Below, piece after piece: positions 1 through 10,289 of a stretch of 64,000 nt of DNA. The notes beneath the pieces were generated by a model. The model had not been told where the DNA came from. It worked only from the letters and a program-made list of their open reading frames with translations, and made no database searches. Where the stretch lies: contig CM047807.1 of NCBI GenBank assembly GCA_026214975.1, forward strand, positions 66,133,824 to 66,197,823, read 5' to 3'. The DNA is from Gentiana macrophylla (taxonomy: Eukaryota; Streptophyta; Magnoliopsida; Gentianales; Gentianaceae). Every line of letters begins with the position of its first letter. Position 1 is the first letter of the stretch. Made by a program: the position numbers and the translations under genes.

Positions 1-459
1 CGGCTGTTTTAGGGTTGATGTGCGCGCATTAGGGTTGTAGCGCCAGCATTACAAGTTTAGCAGAAACAGATTCAGAGAGCTCTTAGCAAGCACATTGGGG
101 GGCATAGCACGCACTTTAATATACTAGAAACATCCTGAAATTTATAGGGAGCTTTTGGCGCGTGCATTGAAGCGTGAAGCGTGCACATTGAGTGTCTTAG
201 AAGCCAAAGGGCACGCATTAAGGGTAATATGCGCGCCAAACCTTGTTTTTGATACAAGGATGAGTTTTGAGCCCCGAGACCAGTTTGGAATGTGCTTTCT
301 TGATATAAGAACATTAAATTAACCTGAGCAAGCCATTATTAAGCTTCTGATGTGTTTAGTTCCGATACCGAATGGATTCTTCATATGAGTTGAAGTTCGA
401 GACCGTCGGAAGAGTATGATTGTCTTGTGCTCATCAATGTTTGTGTGTGTGGTTTTGAT
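1..459. other. Unassigned left flank
   Basis: I recognise no gene here. Short GC-rich words such as TGCGCGCATT, GCACGCATT and GCGTGCATT recur at irregular spacing in otherwise plain DNA, which may be a decayed repeat. It ends at the outer edge of the first LTR. The five bases before that edge (TTGAT) are not repeated beyond the far end of the element. Confidence 0.4.
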
Positions 460-2157
460 TGTTAGTCCCTTGTAAAGGCTTTGGTCAAATTTAGAAGGCA
501 GTGAATAAACTTGTCACTTAAAACTTTCTCTCTCTTAAATAAACTGGTACTTAAAATTTTACGGAGTACAGATAAATGAGCTGAGAAAAGGTCTAACCGA
601 CTTTTTCCACAAGTGAGTTAAATGCCACAGAATTAAATTAATTAGCATTTATTTATGTTTTTCTTGTTGAAATATAGTGAACAGAGTTTTGGTGAAACTC
701 GGTTTTGTTCTAAGTATGTGTTCAATCAGTTTTGTATGCAAGAGACAAATTGCTTGATGAAAACTGTAAAGTAAAATATTTGTAAGTAAAATGCGTAAAG
801 TAAATACAGAAATAAAAAAACAGTTTTCATAGTGGTTCCGGGTGGTGTAATCATGTCAGTCCATTCTTTCCCAGTGACGTGGGAGGAAAATTTCCATAAG
901 TCTTTTTGAGGTTACAACAGTTACAAAAAGCCCTAGTTTATGTCCTTGACTAATCCCTAGCTTCACAATCTAAACACTTGAACAACAGGTAGAATTGCTG
1001 CTCTCCAAATGCTTCACTGGTCCTTAAAGAGTTTGAATTGCCTCTTCACCAGCTCCACCACACACAGTCTTCTTGACTGCAAAAAACTGTCACAGTCAAA
1101 ACCTTTGATAAAATAAAAGTTGTGTTTGATTCAAGTAAGTGATTCACACTTGGAAACTTCAAGTGTTGGCTCTTGATTGATCTTGGTTGCTTGAATGATA
1201 GCACTTTGAAGAATTTCTAGATGTAACTTGTAAGCTTAAATGATAGCATTTACTTCACAATTGTTTGCAGAACATAGGATCAAAACGTATGCAACTTGTG
1301 TGTTTGATCCTTGTTGCTAAGTGCTCTATTTATAGGGTGAAATCCAACGGTCATATTTTTGAATTCTCTAACGTTCACCTTTGATTCCTTAGAATATGCA
1401 ATCAGTGTCAGAAAGGTCAGTGTCCTTTCTGGCATGTCAGACCGTCAGCCAATCAAAAATCTTGATCTCCAACATTTCGATTTTCTTCATAGGAACTAAT
1501 TTAGATGACTTTCTTTCAGTGAAAATTGAGTATTGTGAGTTTTCAGTTTTCAACTCTTTATAGAGCATTAACTCGGTTGTCTACTCTTCTTCAAAACTGA
1601 GCACTCCTAGTTCATCATTAGATCCTTCATTTGCAGAGCACACCATATTTATCTCATAAAATTTACTAAGTTACATTGTTCTTATGTAAATCAGACCTTC
1701 AATACAAGACCAATAAAGTTAGTTCAGGCCATCACAGACTTACCTGAATTCTAACCTTATAGTCTCGGCATTTAGTCTTTATAACCTAAGTTTGATCCCT
1801 CAGTTATTCAGTCTTCAAAACCGAGTATGGTCCCTCAGCCTTTATAACTGAGTTTGTCCTCTCATCCTTTAGTCTTCAGTTTTGTAAATGACAAACATAG
1901 TCTATTCCCTCATCGAATCAATCACAGATATCAGTTTCAGCTTTAGTCCTAGACTCTACTAAAACTATCTATTATAATGCTTGTCTGATATAAGCTATAA
2001 AATCATCAGACTCTAATAAATCCTATAAATTCAGTTTCTAGACATCCTTTAGCTTTTCACCATAACAACTAGTTTCAACACTTCATCAATGAGGTTAAAA
2101 CAAACAACCAAACAATGGTAGATGAAACATCATCAAAATTCAATTTTATTTCTAACA
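460..2157 (-). repeat. 3' LTR of element 1
   Basis: It runs TGTTAG to TAACA on the plus strand and matches the start of the 5' LTR at 6968 and its end at 30992. A TATA box (CTATAAATAG on the minus strand) lies at 1326-1335. It differs clearly from the younger LTRs, and I see none of the TCAGYAG heptamers that fill those of elements 2, 3 and 9. Confidence 0.85.
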
Positions 2158-2171
2158 ATTTCCCCCTTTTT
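2158..2171 (-). promoter_or_regulatory. Polypurine tract of element 1
   Basis: The minus strand reads AAAAAGGGGGAAAT directly against the 3' LTR. This is the plus-strand DNA primer site of the element. Confidence 0.8.
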
Positions 2172-4287
2172 GATGATGCTAAAACCCTCCTTAAAAGAAA
2201 ATCTTAAAGATAATAACAAAACAAAAACAAAAAATTGATTTTTCATTATAGCTTTCAAAAACTGATTTAAGCTCAGCTGATTACAATTAGTTATTCCAAT
2301 GAACTTACTATTTTAGCTAACATTTTGTTTAGCTAACTAAATGCGCCATTTCAGCATTTTCATCGAAGATATAGTATTCCTTGATCTTATTTGAATTTTC
2401 TTGTGTGAATTATTTGTTGTAATCAGTTTGGCTGAACTTCTTCCACCTTGTCCACTCAACTAACTTGGATAGTTTATTGTTGTCTCTGTAGTTGTGTTCA
2501 AACTCTTATACGCCAGCTTCCATCTGTTTCTCTTGTCATTGATGGAAAGTTGTCTTTCTTGAACACTTTTAGCTTTCTTAGCAAGTTTTCCTATGTCTTA
2601 GTAAGATCTCCATTGATTTCTGGATTTTGTTCATGTCTTTTGCAGTCATGAACTCAATCAAGTCATCAGCTACCTTGAATGTAGTCTGATTCTCAGGATC
2701 CATAATCATCAATGCTCTGATGTTGTTATCAGTCTACAGTTGAATGTCAACGGTCTGGGACCTAGCTCACAATTCTTTATTTTGTCCAACTGACTCCTCT
2801 TTGTTATCAGTTTTCTCTTCAGGTTGACTGTCTTGAATTGAATATTTTTTTTTCCAGTTTTCTCAGTTACTGCTCCTGACAACTTAACTATTTATGTCGG
2901 CTTCATGTTGTCATGAACATCCTTATTTTCATCATTCTTATTCTTAGGTTTCTATGTAGGTTCTGATGATGAAACTTTCTTCTTTTTGTCTGCCTTTTCT
3001 TGTGGAATTTTATAACACATGGTTAAGAATTCATCCATGGGAAATAATTCATACAAGCTTTGAACTCCAAACTGATCAGGAAACCATTGTTCTTCAGTTA
3101 TCAAGTCTTCCTTGAGTGGTTCTTGATTGCTGATTGTGTTCATTTTCATCTTCATGAAACGTACAACCCTCTCAGGTGCAATGGAAAACTCATCTTCTGG
3201 TTTTTGAGTTTGTACATCAGTTTCCATTGGTTGAACATCTACAATCTTATTAGTATTCTCTGTATTTTTCTTTGGTGCGGTGATATTAGTTTCACTAGTT
3301 TTCAGCTCCGGTTCCCTCTTTGTTGATGCTTCCATACTCACTTCCTTTTTAGGGGACCCTGAAAACAATTTTCTTTATGTCTGTCTTCTAGATTCTGAGT
3401 CAGCTTTTCATTTGGTTCCTTTCTGAGCTATCTGTTTCAAAACTGCCTTTTTATCGTTCCTTGACAGTACTTCAGGGTTCTGTGGGCATGTGTCAGCTGC
3501 AATTTTCTCAGTTGCTTCAGGTTTTTTTGACAATGTGTCAGGTGCAGTTTTCTCAGTTTTTCCCAATTCAGCTTCTTTTCCACGCTTAAGTACCTTCAAA
3601 TACTGTTGAATGAGCAAGACGAATGACTTCTTCAAATGAAGCCTACCTTCCTTTTTAGTACCTTCTTTCTATGCTTTGTTGATTCTGCAAATTTCTTCTT
3701 TGTATTGCTTATCCATCTGGTTGAAGACATAACCAACCCAGTTGAAATTGAGCTATTCCCAAATGATGTTCATCAAGTTTGTCGTATCAATTGACAAACG
3801 TCTAAACCTTGATATTGTCCAATTATGCTTCTTGTCACCCATTTGCTTGATAGGGCAAACTCTGGTCTTAGAGTCTTCATCAATATACTGGAGCAGGTGT
3901 CTCAATTTAGGAAATCTTTAATAGAAATGCTTCTTGATTCAAAGGTAGATTAGGCAAAACTATTGATTTCTCTGTTGGCTTCTTGAAGTTGAACATTCTT
4001 CTAATAATGTCTGTGTTGTCACTGACTTTCTCAACATACACTATTGCTGATAGAAAGTATTCATCCATCTTCATATTCTTCCGAAATTGAATTATTGCTT
4101 CAAAATCCAATTCTTTTTCAAATTTTATGTCGAGTAAGTCTTCTAATCCTTGAATATTCTGAATCTTCTAAAAAATTTGGCTGTAGTTAAGGGTACCTTT
4201 GCATTCCTTCTCAAGGTCTTCAAGTGAAAATGTCTTTCCTCTATCAATTAATCACGTCTCTTTTGTTGATAAATTATGTGTCGCCAT
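2172..4287 (-). pseudogene. Decayed extra 3' ORF of element 1
   Basis: This is the remnant of the ORF that follows RNase H in SIRE-like elements. The probable start is the ATG at 4285-4287, encoding MATHN, in a good plant context. The frame breaks within the first 15 codons, is open again at 4110-3907, and then shifts frame for the acidic pieces at 3635-3408 and 3368-2952. These pieces are rich in Lys, Glu and Thr and have no predicted membrane segment. The N-terminal part aligns loosely with the extra ORF of element 2 (pattern EGLEDLLDIKFE against YEGLEDVLNIRLE). I do not recognise a catalytic domain. At least one frameshift and several stops make it non-functional. Confidence 0.6.
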
Positions 4288-4686
4288 CTTCTTGAGGAAT
4301 TTCTTGAGAAAATTTGATTGAGGAGAGAGTGAATATATCAAATGTAAAATGGTTTCTTTCCTTTGGTGTAAACCCACGATCTTGTAAAGATTTTGTGTGT
4401 ACCGTTTGAACTTCTCTTCTGAAAAATTTGTGTATCCAATGCATGTACTACTTGTCCTTATCCGAGTATATTATTTTTACCAAATTGACTAATTTTGGCT
4501 TCAATAATGCAAAAACTAATTCTTAGTTGTCAGTCAGTTTTCCATCTTGAGTAAATGTTAGCTCTTCAAACAAATTTCAGTTATCTGAGATGTCAGTTTA
4601 GTGTGATCGTTGATACCAATGACTGATCTGTCAAGAGAGCTCACCCAACATGTCAAAGACCAATCCCCTTAGTGGATCTCAGTTTT
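4288..4686 (-). other. RNase H to extra ORF spacer of element 1
   Basis: About 400 untranslated bases lie between the RNase H stop and the extra ORF start. A conserved motif at 4613-4672 begins about 15 bases from the stop and contains GAGAGCTCAC, one change from the GTGAGCTCAC palindrome of element 2. No clean TATA box is visible at the position seen in elements 2 and 8. Confidence 0.6.
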
Positions 4687-6129
4687 CTAATCGACCTTGA
4701 TTATTCCCTGTTCAGTTCTTAGTTTTGAGAATCTCCCTTCAGTCAATGGCTTGGTAAAAATATCTGCTAGTTGATCGTCAATTGGTATATAAAGTACTGT
4801 GACATCCTTCTTTTCCACATGATCTCTTATGAAGTGATGTCTCACATTATGGGAATACTGGATTTTTAGTTATAGCTATTGCACTTGTATTGACACATAT
4901 TATGGGAATTTCACTTTCTTCAATCCCATAGTGTCTAAGCTGTTGTCTAAGCCATAAAACTTGAGTAAATCAACTTCCAACTATAATGTGTGCATCTTTA
5001 GCTATTGAGATTGAGTTTTGCTTCTTGCTAAACCATGACACTATTTAATTTCCAAGTAACTGACAAGTGCCTGAAGTGCTCTTTCTATCTATTTTTCATC
5101 TTGCATAGTCCAAATTTGAATATGAAATTAGTTTTAATTCTCCATATTTTGAATACCATATTCCAATTCCAATAGTTTCTCATAGATACTTCAAAATTCT
5201 TTTAACAGCTGTGAGGTGACTTTCCTTAGGTCTTGTTTGGAATCTAGCACAAACTCCAACAGGAAATGATATGTCTAGTCTGCTTGTTGTTAAGTAAAGT
5301 AAGCTTCAAATCATTCTTTTTGAGAGTGTCTGATCAACAACTTTACCTTCTCTATCTTCATCTAGACTTACTCCAGTGGCCATGGAGGTGCCTATTCCTG
5401 AACTATTTTCCATACCAAACTTCTTCAACAATTCACTGGTATACTTGGTTTGGTGTATGAAGATTCTATCTTTCATCTGTTTTACTTGTTATCCAAGAAA
5501 ATAATTCAGCTCTCCCATCATACTCATCTGAAATTTGCTCTTCATCCGGTTGTCAAACTTCTCACACTTCTGTTCATTCTCTGATCCGAATATAATGTCA
5601 TGAACATAAATTTGTACAAGTAGGGTCTAGTATCTATCTTTGATTCTAAAGATAGTTTTGTCAATGGTTCTTTTTGTAAAACCATTAATTACCAAACAAT
5701 GAGACATAGTATCATACCAAGCTCTTGGTGCTTGCTTGAGTCCATACACAGCTTTCTTCAGTGTGCAAACATTGTCTTCTAGACTATTGACTTCGAATAT
5801 TGGGAGTTGTTGTACATAATAATCCATTATGAAATGCATTCTTGACATCTATTTGATATACTTTGAAGTTCTTGTAAGCTGCATAGGCAAGAAAGAATCC
5901 GATTGCCTCCAATCTTGCTACAGGTGCGTATGTTTCATCAAAATCTATTCCTTCTACCAGAGAGTATCCTTTGGCAAATAATCTTGCTTTATTTCTAAAA
6001 ATGATTCTTGATTCATCAAGTTTGTTTCTTTATACCTACTTGGTATCAGTGATGTTTGCATGTTTAGGTCTCTCAATTAATTCCCATACCTGATTTCTTT
6101 CAAACTCATTATGTTATTCTTGCATAGAA

Positions 6130-6401
6130 ATTATCAAATCTAGATCTTTAATTGCTTCTTCAATGACTTTTGGTTCTAGTTGGGATAAGAAACAAGTTAA
6201 CATAGCATCTAGCCTACTTCTTGTTTGTACTCCTTGTTGAATATCTCCAATTTCATGTTCAGCAGGATGATCTTTCATCCATCCATATTCACTAGGTTGA
6301 GCTCTTGATTCTCTTGATTTGTTGGAATTGGTTGATGTTCTGGATTTCCTGGATTTTCAACTTCAGGTTCAACAGGTTCATCATTAGTAGGTTCAACTGC
6401 T
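6130..6401 (-). repeat. Tandem duplication, copy 1
   Basis: A segment of about 272 bases of the integrase-RT linker is repeated at 6415-6686 with an offset of 285 bases. I see one base difference near the end (GTAGG against GTTGG), so the duplication is recent relative to the decay of the element. Confidence 0.9.
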
Positions 6402-6414
6402 AATGATGTTCAGC

Positions 6415-6686
6415 ATTATCAAATCTAGATCTTTAATTGCTTCTTCAATGACTTTTGGTTCTAGTTGGGATAAGAAACAAGTTAACATAGCATCTAGCCT
6501 ACTTCTTGTTTGTACTCCTTGTTGAATATCTCCAATTTCATGTTCAGCAGGATGATCTTTCATCCATCCATATTCACTAGGTTGAGCTCTTGATTCTCTT
6601 GATTTGTTGGAATTGGTTGATGTTCTGGATTTCCTGGATTTTCAACTTCAGGTTCAACAGGTTCATCATTAGTTGGTTCAACTGCT
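6415..6686 (-). repeat. Tandem duplication, copy 2
   Basis: Second copy of the 6130-6401 segment, separated from it by 13 bases. The linker that follows continues only from this copy. Confidence 0.9.
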
Positions 6687-6950
6687 GGTTGATTCAAAAG
6701 ATTTGAGTTGATATCAACCGGTCCAGCTTCTATTGAGCTATAAGTCAGTTTCAGTAGACCAATATTCTACTAAATTTCAACATAAACTGGTGTGGTTTCC
6801 TTTGGTTAAGAAACTAGTTTTGGAACATCTTCAAAAGTTTCTCCAGTGAACTTGTGTTCATAAAAAACAACATGAATTGACTCTTCATGCTTAAGTGTCC
6901 TCTTATTCAAATCAGAACAAGTGAGCTTTTAACACGGATTTTTAAAGAAC

Positions 6951-6966
6951 ACTACTCCGATACCAA
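6951..6966 (-). promoter_or_regulatory. Primer binding site of element 1
   Basis: The minus strand reads TTGGTATCGGAGTAGT one base inside the 5' LTR. It matches the 3' end of plant initiator tRNA-Met, the usual copia primer, with small changes. Confidence 0.8.
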
Positions 6967-6967
6967 T

Positions 6968-8417
6968 TGTTGGTCCTTTGGAAAGGCTGACACAATTTTA
7001 GAAGTGGGGTGAATAAACATGTCACCAAAAACTAGATTTTATGTCTGATTAAGTTCAATTTAAAACTTGTGTGGAGTTGAGCTGACTGAGTTGAGTATAA
7101 GTCAAAGTTACTTTTGCTGAAATTGAGTCAACCGGCAGCGGATATGTTTTAGCCTTTATGCCGATATTGTTGTTTCTAAGAAAAAGCTGATGAGTTATGC
7201 AAAACAGAATTCTGGTGAATATTACTTTGTGAACTGTGAGTGAATAGCAAACAGTTTTTTCAATTGTGCTATCTGAAAAACTTACATGAAAACAATCACA
7301 AATATAGATAACAAAAAGTAAATGCATGAAATAAGTAAGGCAAGAATTATAGTGGTTCCAGGTGGGGTAATCCTGTCAGTCCACTATTCACCTGTGATGT
7401 AGGAGGAAAATTCTAGTAGAACTCTTTGAGGTAGCTGGTTACAAAACGTCATAATTGATAGTCCTTGACTAATCCCTAGCTTCACTATCTAAACAACTGT
7501 AGAACAAGTGTGATTGCTTCTCTGTAACTTCTTGAAACACTAGTCCTTAGAGGGTTGTATTGCCGCTTCTCCAACTCCACCACAAACACAGTCTACCCGA
7601 CTGCTGTGACAACAACTTTCCTTGGAAAATCCTAAACCAGATTGCTTCACAGTCTACACCTTTGATAAATATCAAAGATGGGCTGAGAATCAATAAATTG
7701 ATTCTTTCTTGTGGTTCTTCTAAGTGTTGGATTCTTGATTGATTCTTGGTAGCTTGAACACTTGAAGAATTCTAGATATGATCTTGTTGAGCGCAATGAT
7801 TAATAGCAATTCAGATGAACTAGACTTAGACACAATAACCCTTGTAAACTTGTGTTGTTGTGTGTATGATCATTGATGCCAAGTCCTCTATTTATAGTGT
7901 GAGGTCCAACGTTCATCTTGCTTGAATTTTGAAGTCTATCGTCTATATTTTTAGATGTCATATGACAGTGACCGTTCGGACATGTCAGTGCTTCATCCAA
8001 TAATATTCCATCTGTAACATTCAAATGTAAATTCAGTTCTTTGGATGACTGACCTTTAAATGGTGTATCTTGATTAGTTTTAATCTGAGTATCTCAGTTA
8101 TCAGTTTGTCAACTGACTTAGAGCATTAACTAAGTTTTTACTCTTCCTCAAAACTTAGTACTATATTCATCTGATTTTATTTGACTTAATCGGGGAATGC
8201 CATATCTATAAATATAACATCTAAGTTATCATTGTCATTATGATTCTTAGGTCTTCATACAAGATCTATAAAGTCCGTTCAGGACATCACAGACTTACCT
8301 GAATTCTAACTTTACAGTCTCGGCTTTAGTTTTCATAACTGAGTTTGAACCCTCAGTTCTTCATTCTTCAATAACTGAGTCTGTGTCCCTCGGTTATTCA
8401 TTTATTGAGTTTGTTCC
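6968..8417 (-). repeat. 5' LTR of element 1, first part
   Basis: It starts TGTTGG next to the primer site and is cut at 8417 by element 2. The TATA box (CTATAAATAG on the minus strand) is at 7888-7897. The last five bases, GTTCC (8413-8417), form the left target duplication of element 2. The rest resumes at 30640. Confidence 0.85.
8413..8417. repeat. Left target site duplication of element 2 (GTTCC)
   Basis: GTTCC here is repeated at 30635-30639, immediately outside the far LTR of element 2. Five bases is the expected length for copia integrase. Confidence 0.9.
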
Positions 8418-10125
8418 TGTTGGTCCCTTGAAAAAGGCTTTGGTTAAGTTTAGAAGGGGGGGGGGGTGAATAAACTTAACACTTATAACTTTTGGAGTGA
8501 ACAAACTCAGCAAGTTTAGTAGCATGCTGACTGCTCAGTAGTCTGCTGACCAGTCAGTAGTCTGCTGACTATTGATTTTTTTGAATTTGTTGTTGGGAAT
8601 ATATTCAAGTTAAGCCTTATTACTTGTTAAAATATGATACCAAGTATTAGATACTTAGTAGTGTAAGTGTGTGATTCAGTTGCTAGTTTCAGTAGATTGA
8701 TGCGCTAAATATACTAAAAGCCGAATGTAAATGCAGAAAGTAAGTAGGCAAGTTTTATAGTGGTTCCAGGTGGTGTAATCCTGTCAGTCCACTCTTCTCC
8801 TGTGATGTTGGAGGTAATTCACAAGAGATCCTTGAGGTAGCAGTTACAAAAATCTCTAAGTTGTCTGTCCTTCACCAATAACTATGCCTTCACAAATTGA
8901 ACACTTGGAACATGTAGGATTGCTACTCCAAAGTCTTTCACTGGTCCTTGAAGGGTAGGATTGCCTCTTCACCAGCTCCACCACAAATAACAGTTCTTGA
9001 CACCCTAGGATGCTTCTTTGTCTTCAGCAGGTTTCTTGTAAAAGAAAGTTTGAATCAAGTAAATGATTCAACAGTCAGCAGCTTGATCAGGATGATATGA
9101 TCAGCAGCTTGGATTCTTCAAGTGTGTAAACTTGATGTAGCTTGATAACAGATTACACTTGAAGAAGTTTACTGGATCAGTGGCTTTGAGTTAAGTAGGG
9201 TCAGCAGGGTGACATCTTTATAAGAATCTGAAGCTCAGGATTATCTGTTTTTTTCTCTCAAAAATCATTATCATTTTCTGTAACAGGGGTCTTCAATTTA
9301 TAGGTGAGTATCCTTGTAACTTATGTCTGAAATTCAAACATAACCGTTTCAGATTTGTCCCATCTTGACTTGCTTTCTGTCCCTGTACATAGTACTGACA
9401 CTATCAGTTTACTTTTTGTCAGATTTCTGACTGTCCACCCTTTGACTTGTATCCATTGGATAAACCTCTATTTTTTTCCAACGTCCATTTAATCTTAGCC
9501 AATGATTTGTTGACAAAACCAAGAGTTGTGATCTATCCTTTTCCATGTAATCCTCCAATGTAACCTTTGATTAAATCAAAATATATGTTCAGCAGGCACC
9601 TGTGTATATAGGTCTGCTGATATACATATCAGTCAGCTGATCCAAAGTTGATGTGTTTATAAAACACTGCAACTGACTTCTCTTATATCTATCATTTCAT
9701 TATTAAGTTAGATTACACCATTATGATCATAACTAAGTTCCAATCACCACTTAACATTTGGGACTTAGACCTTGTACACAAGGTATATGCAATCAGTTTA
9801 GGTCATCACAGACTTCACTAAATTCGGATTTCATATCCTTGACTTTAAATACTAATTTTGATCCCTTAGCCTTCAATAACTGAGTTTGAGCTCTCAGCCT
9901 TCAGTCTTCAGCAGGTTCCTAAACTAGTCTACTGACTCAGGTACCCTACTGATGTAGACAGGTCTACTGATGAAAGTCAGCTGACCTTTTACATTGCTTG
10001 TTTGATCAAACCTATATAAAGATCAAATTCTAATAAGCCTATACATTTGATCTAGACATCTTTTTGCCTTTGCTCTATAACAGCTAGTCTGGCACTCATC
10101 ACTAAAACTTAAAATAAGTCCAACA
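8418..10125 (-). repeat. 3' LTR of element 2
   Basis: TGTTGG to CCAACA, 1708 bases, the same length as its partner at 28927-30634 and clearly the same sequence by eye. The TATA region is at 9294-9303 (CTATAAATTG on the minus strand). Three 19-base tandem units (AGTAGTCTGCTGAC-type) occupy 8518-8574. I count 15 exact TCAGYAG or CTRCTGA heptamers in this LTR. A G run of about 12 lies near 8456-8467. Confidence 0.92.
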
Positions 10126-10139
10126 ATTTCCCCCTTTTT
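10126..10139 (-). promoter_or_regulatory. Polypurine tract of element 2
   Basis: AAAAAGGGGGAAAT on the minus strand, directly before the 3' LTR. It is followed inward by a conserved run reading GGCATCATCAC that recurs in elements 1, 3, 7 and 9. Confidence 0.85.
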
Positions 10140-10289
10140 GTGATGATGCCAATACCCTCCTTAGAACAAAGCAAAAAGAGTAAAAACAAAAACAGAACAA
10201 ATTCAGTCATTTCTCATTATAATCAGTTGTTCAAAAGATATTACAATCTAGATTCAGCAAAAAATAAAAGCAAGTGTAAGTATGCTGAT

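Larger units (their letters stand above)
4687..6935 (-). pseudogene. Partial pol of element 1: integrase tail, RT, RNase H
   Basis: Read on the minus strand, this begins in the last part of integrase (RTLKHEESIHVVFYEH near 6900-6850), passes through the linker and RT (VYGLKQAPRAWYDT near 5740) and ends with RNase H (DQLADIFTKPL, stop at 4687-4689). The integrase core, protease and gag that should precede it are missing up to the primer site. The RT active site reads YVHD at 5597-5608 instead of YVDD, so a catalytic Asp is lost. A 272-base tandem duplication lies in the integrase-RT linker. Many stops and frameshifts are present. The family is Ty1/copia SIRE-like pol, a polyprotein that copies and integrates the element. 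Confidence 0.8.

Noticed and set aside
1..60. TTTTAGGG and AGGGTT words suggesting telomere repeats
   Set aside because: Only isolated words are present, with no tandem TTTAGGG array.
8518..8574. CRISPR-like array of 19-base repeats
   Set aside because: The units are contiguous, without spacers, inside a plant LTR.
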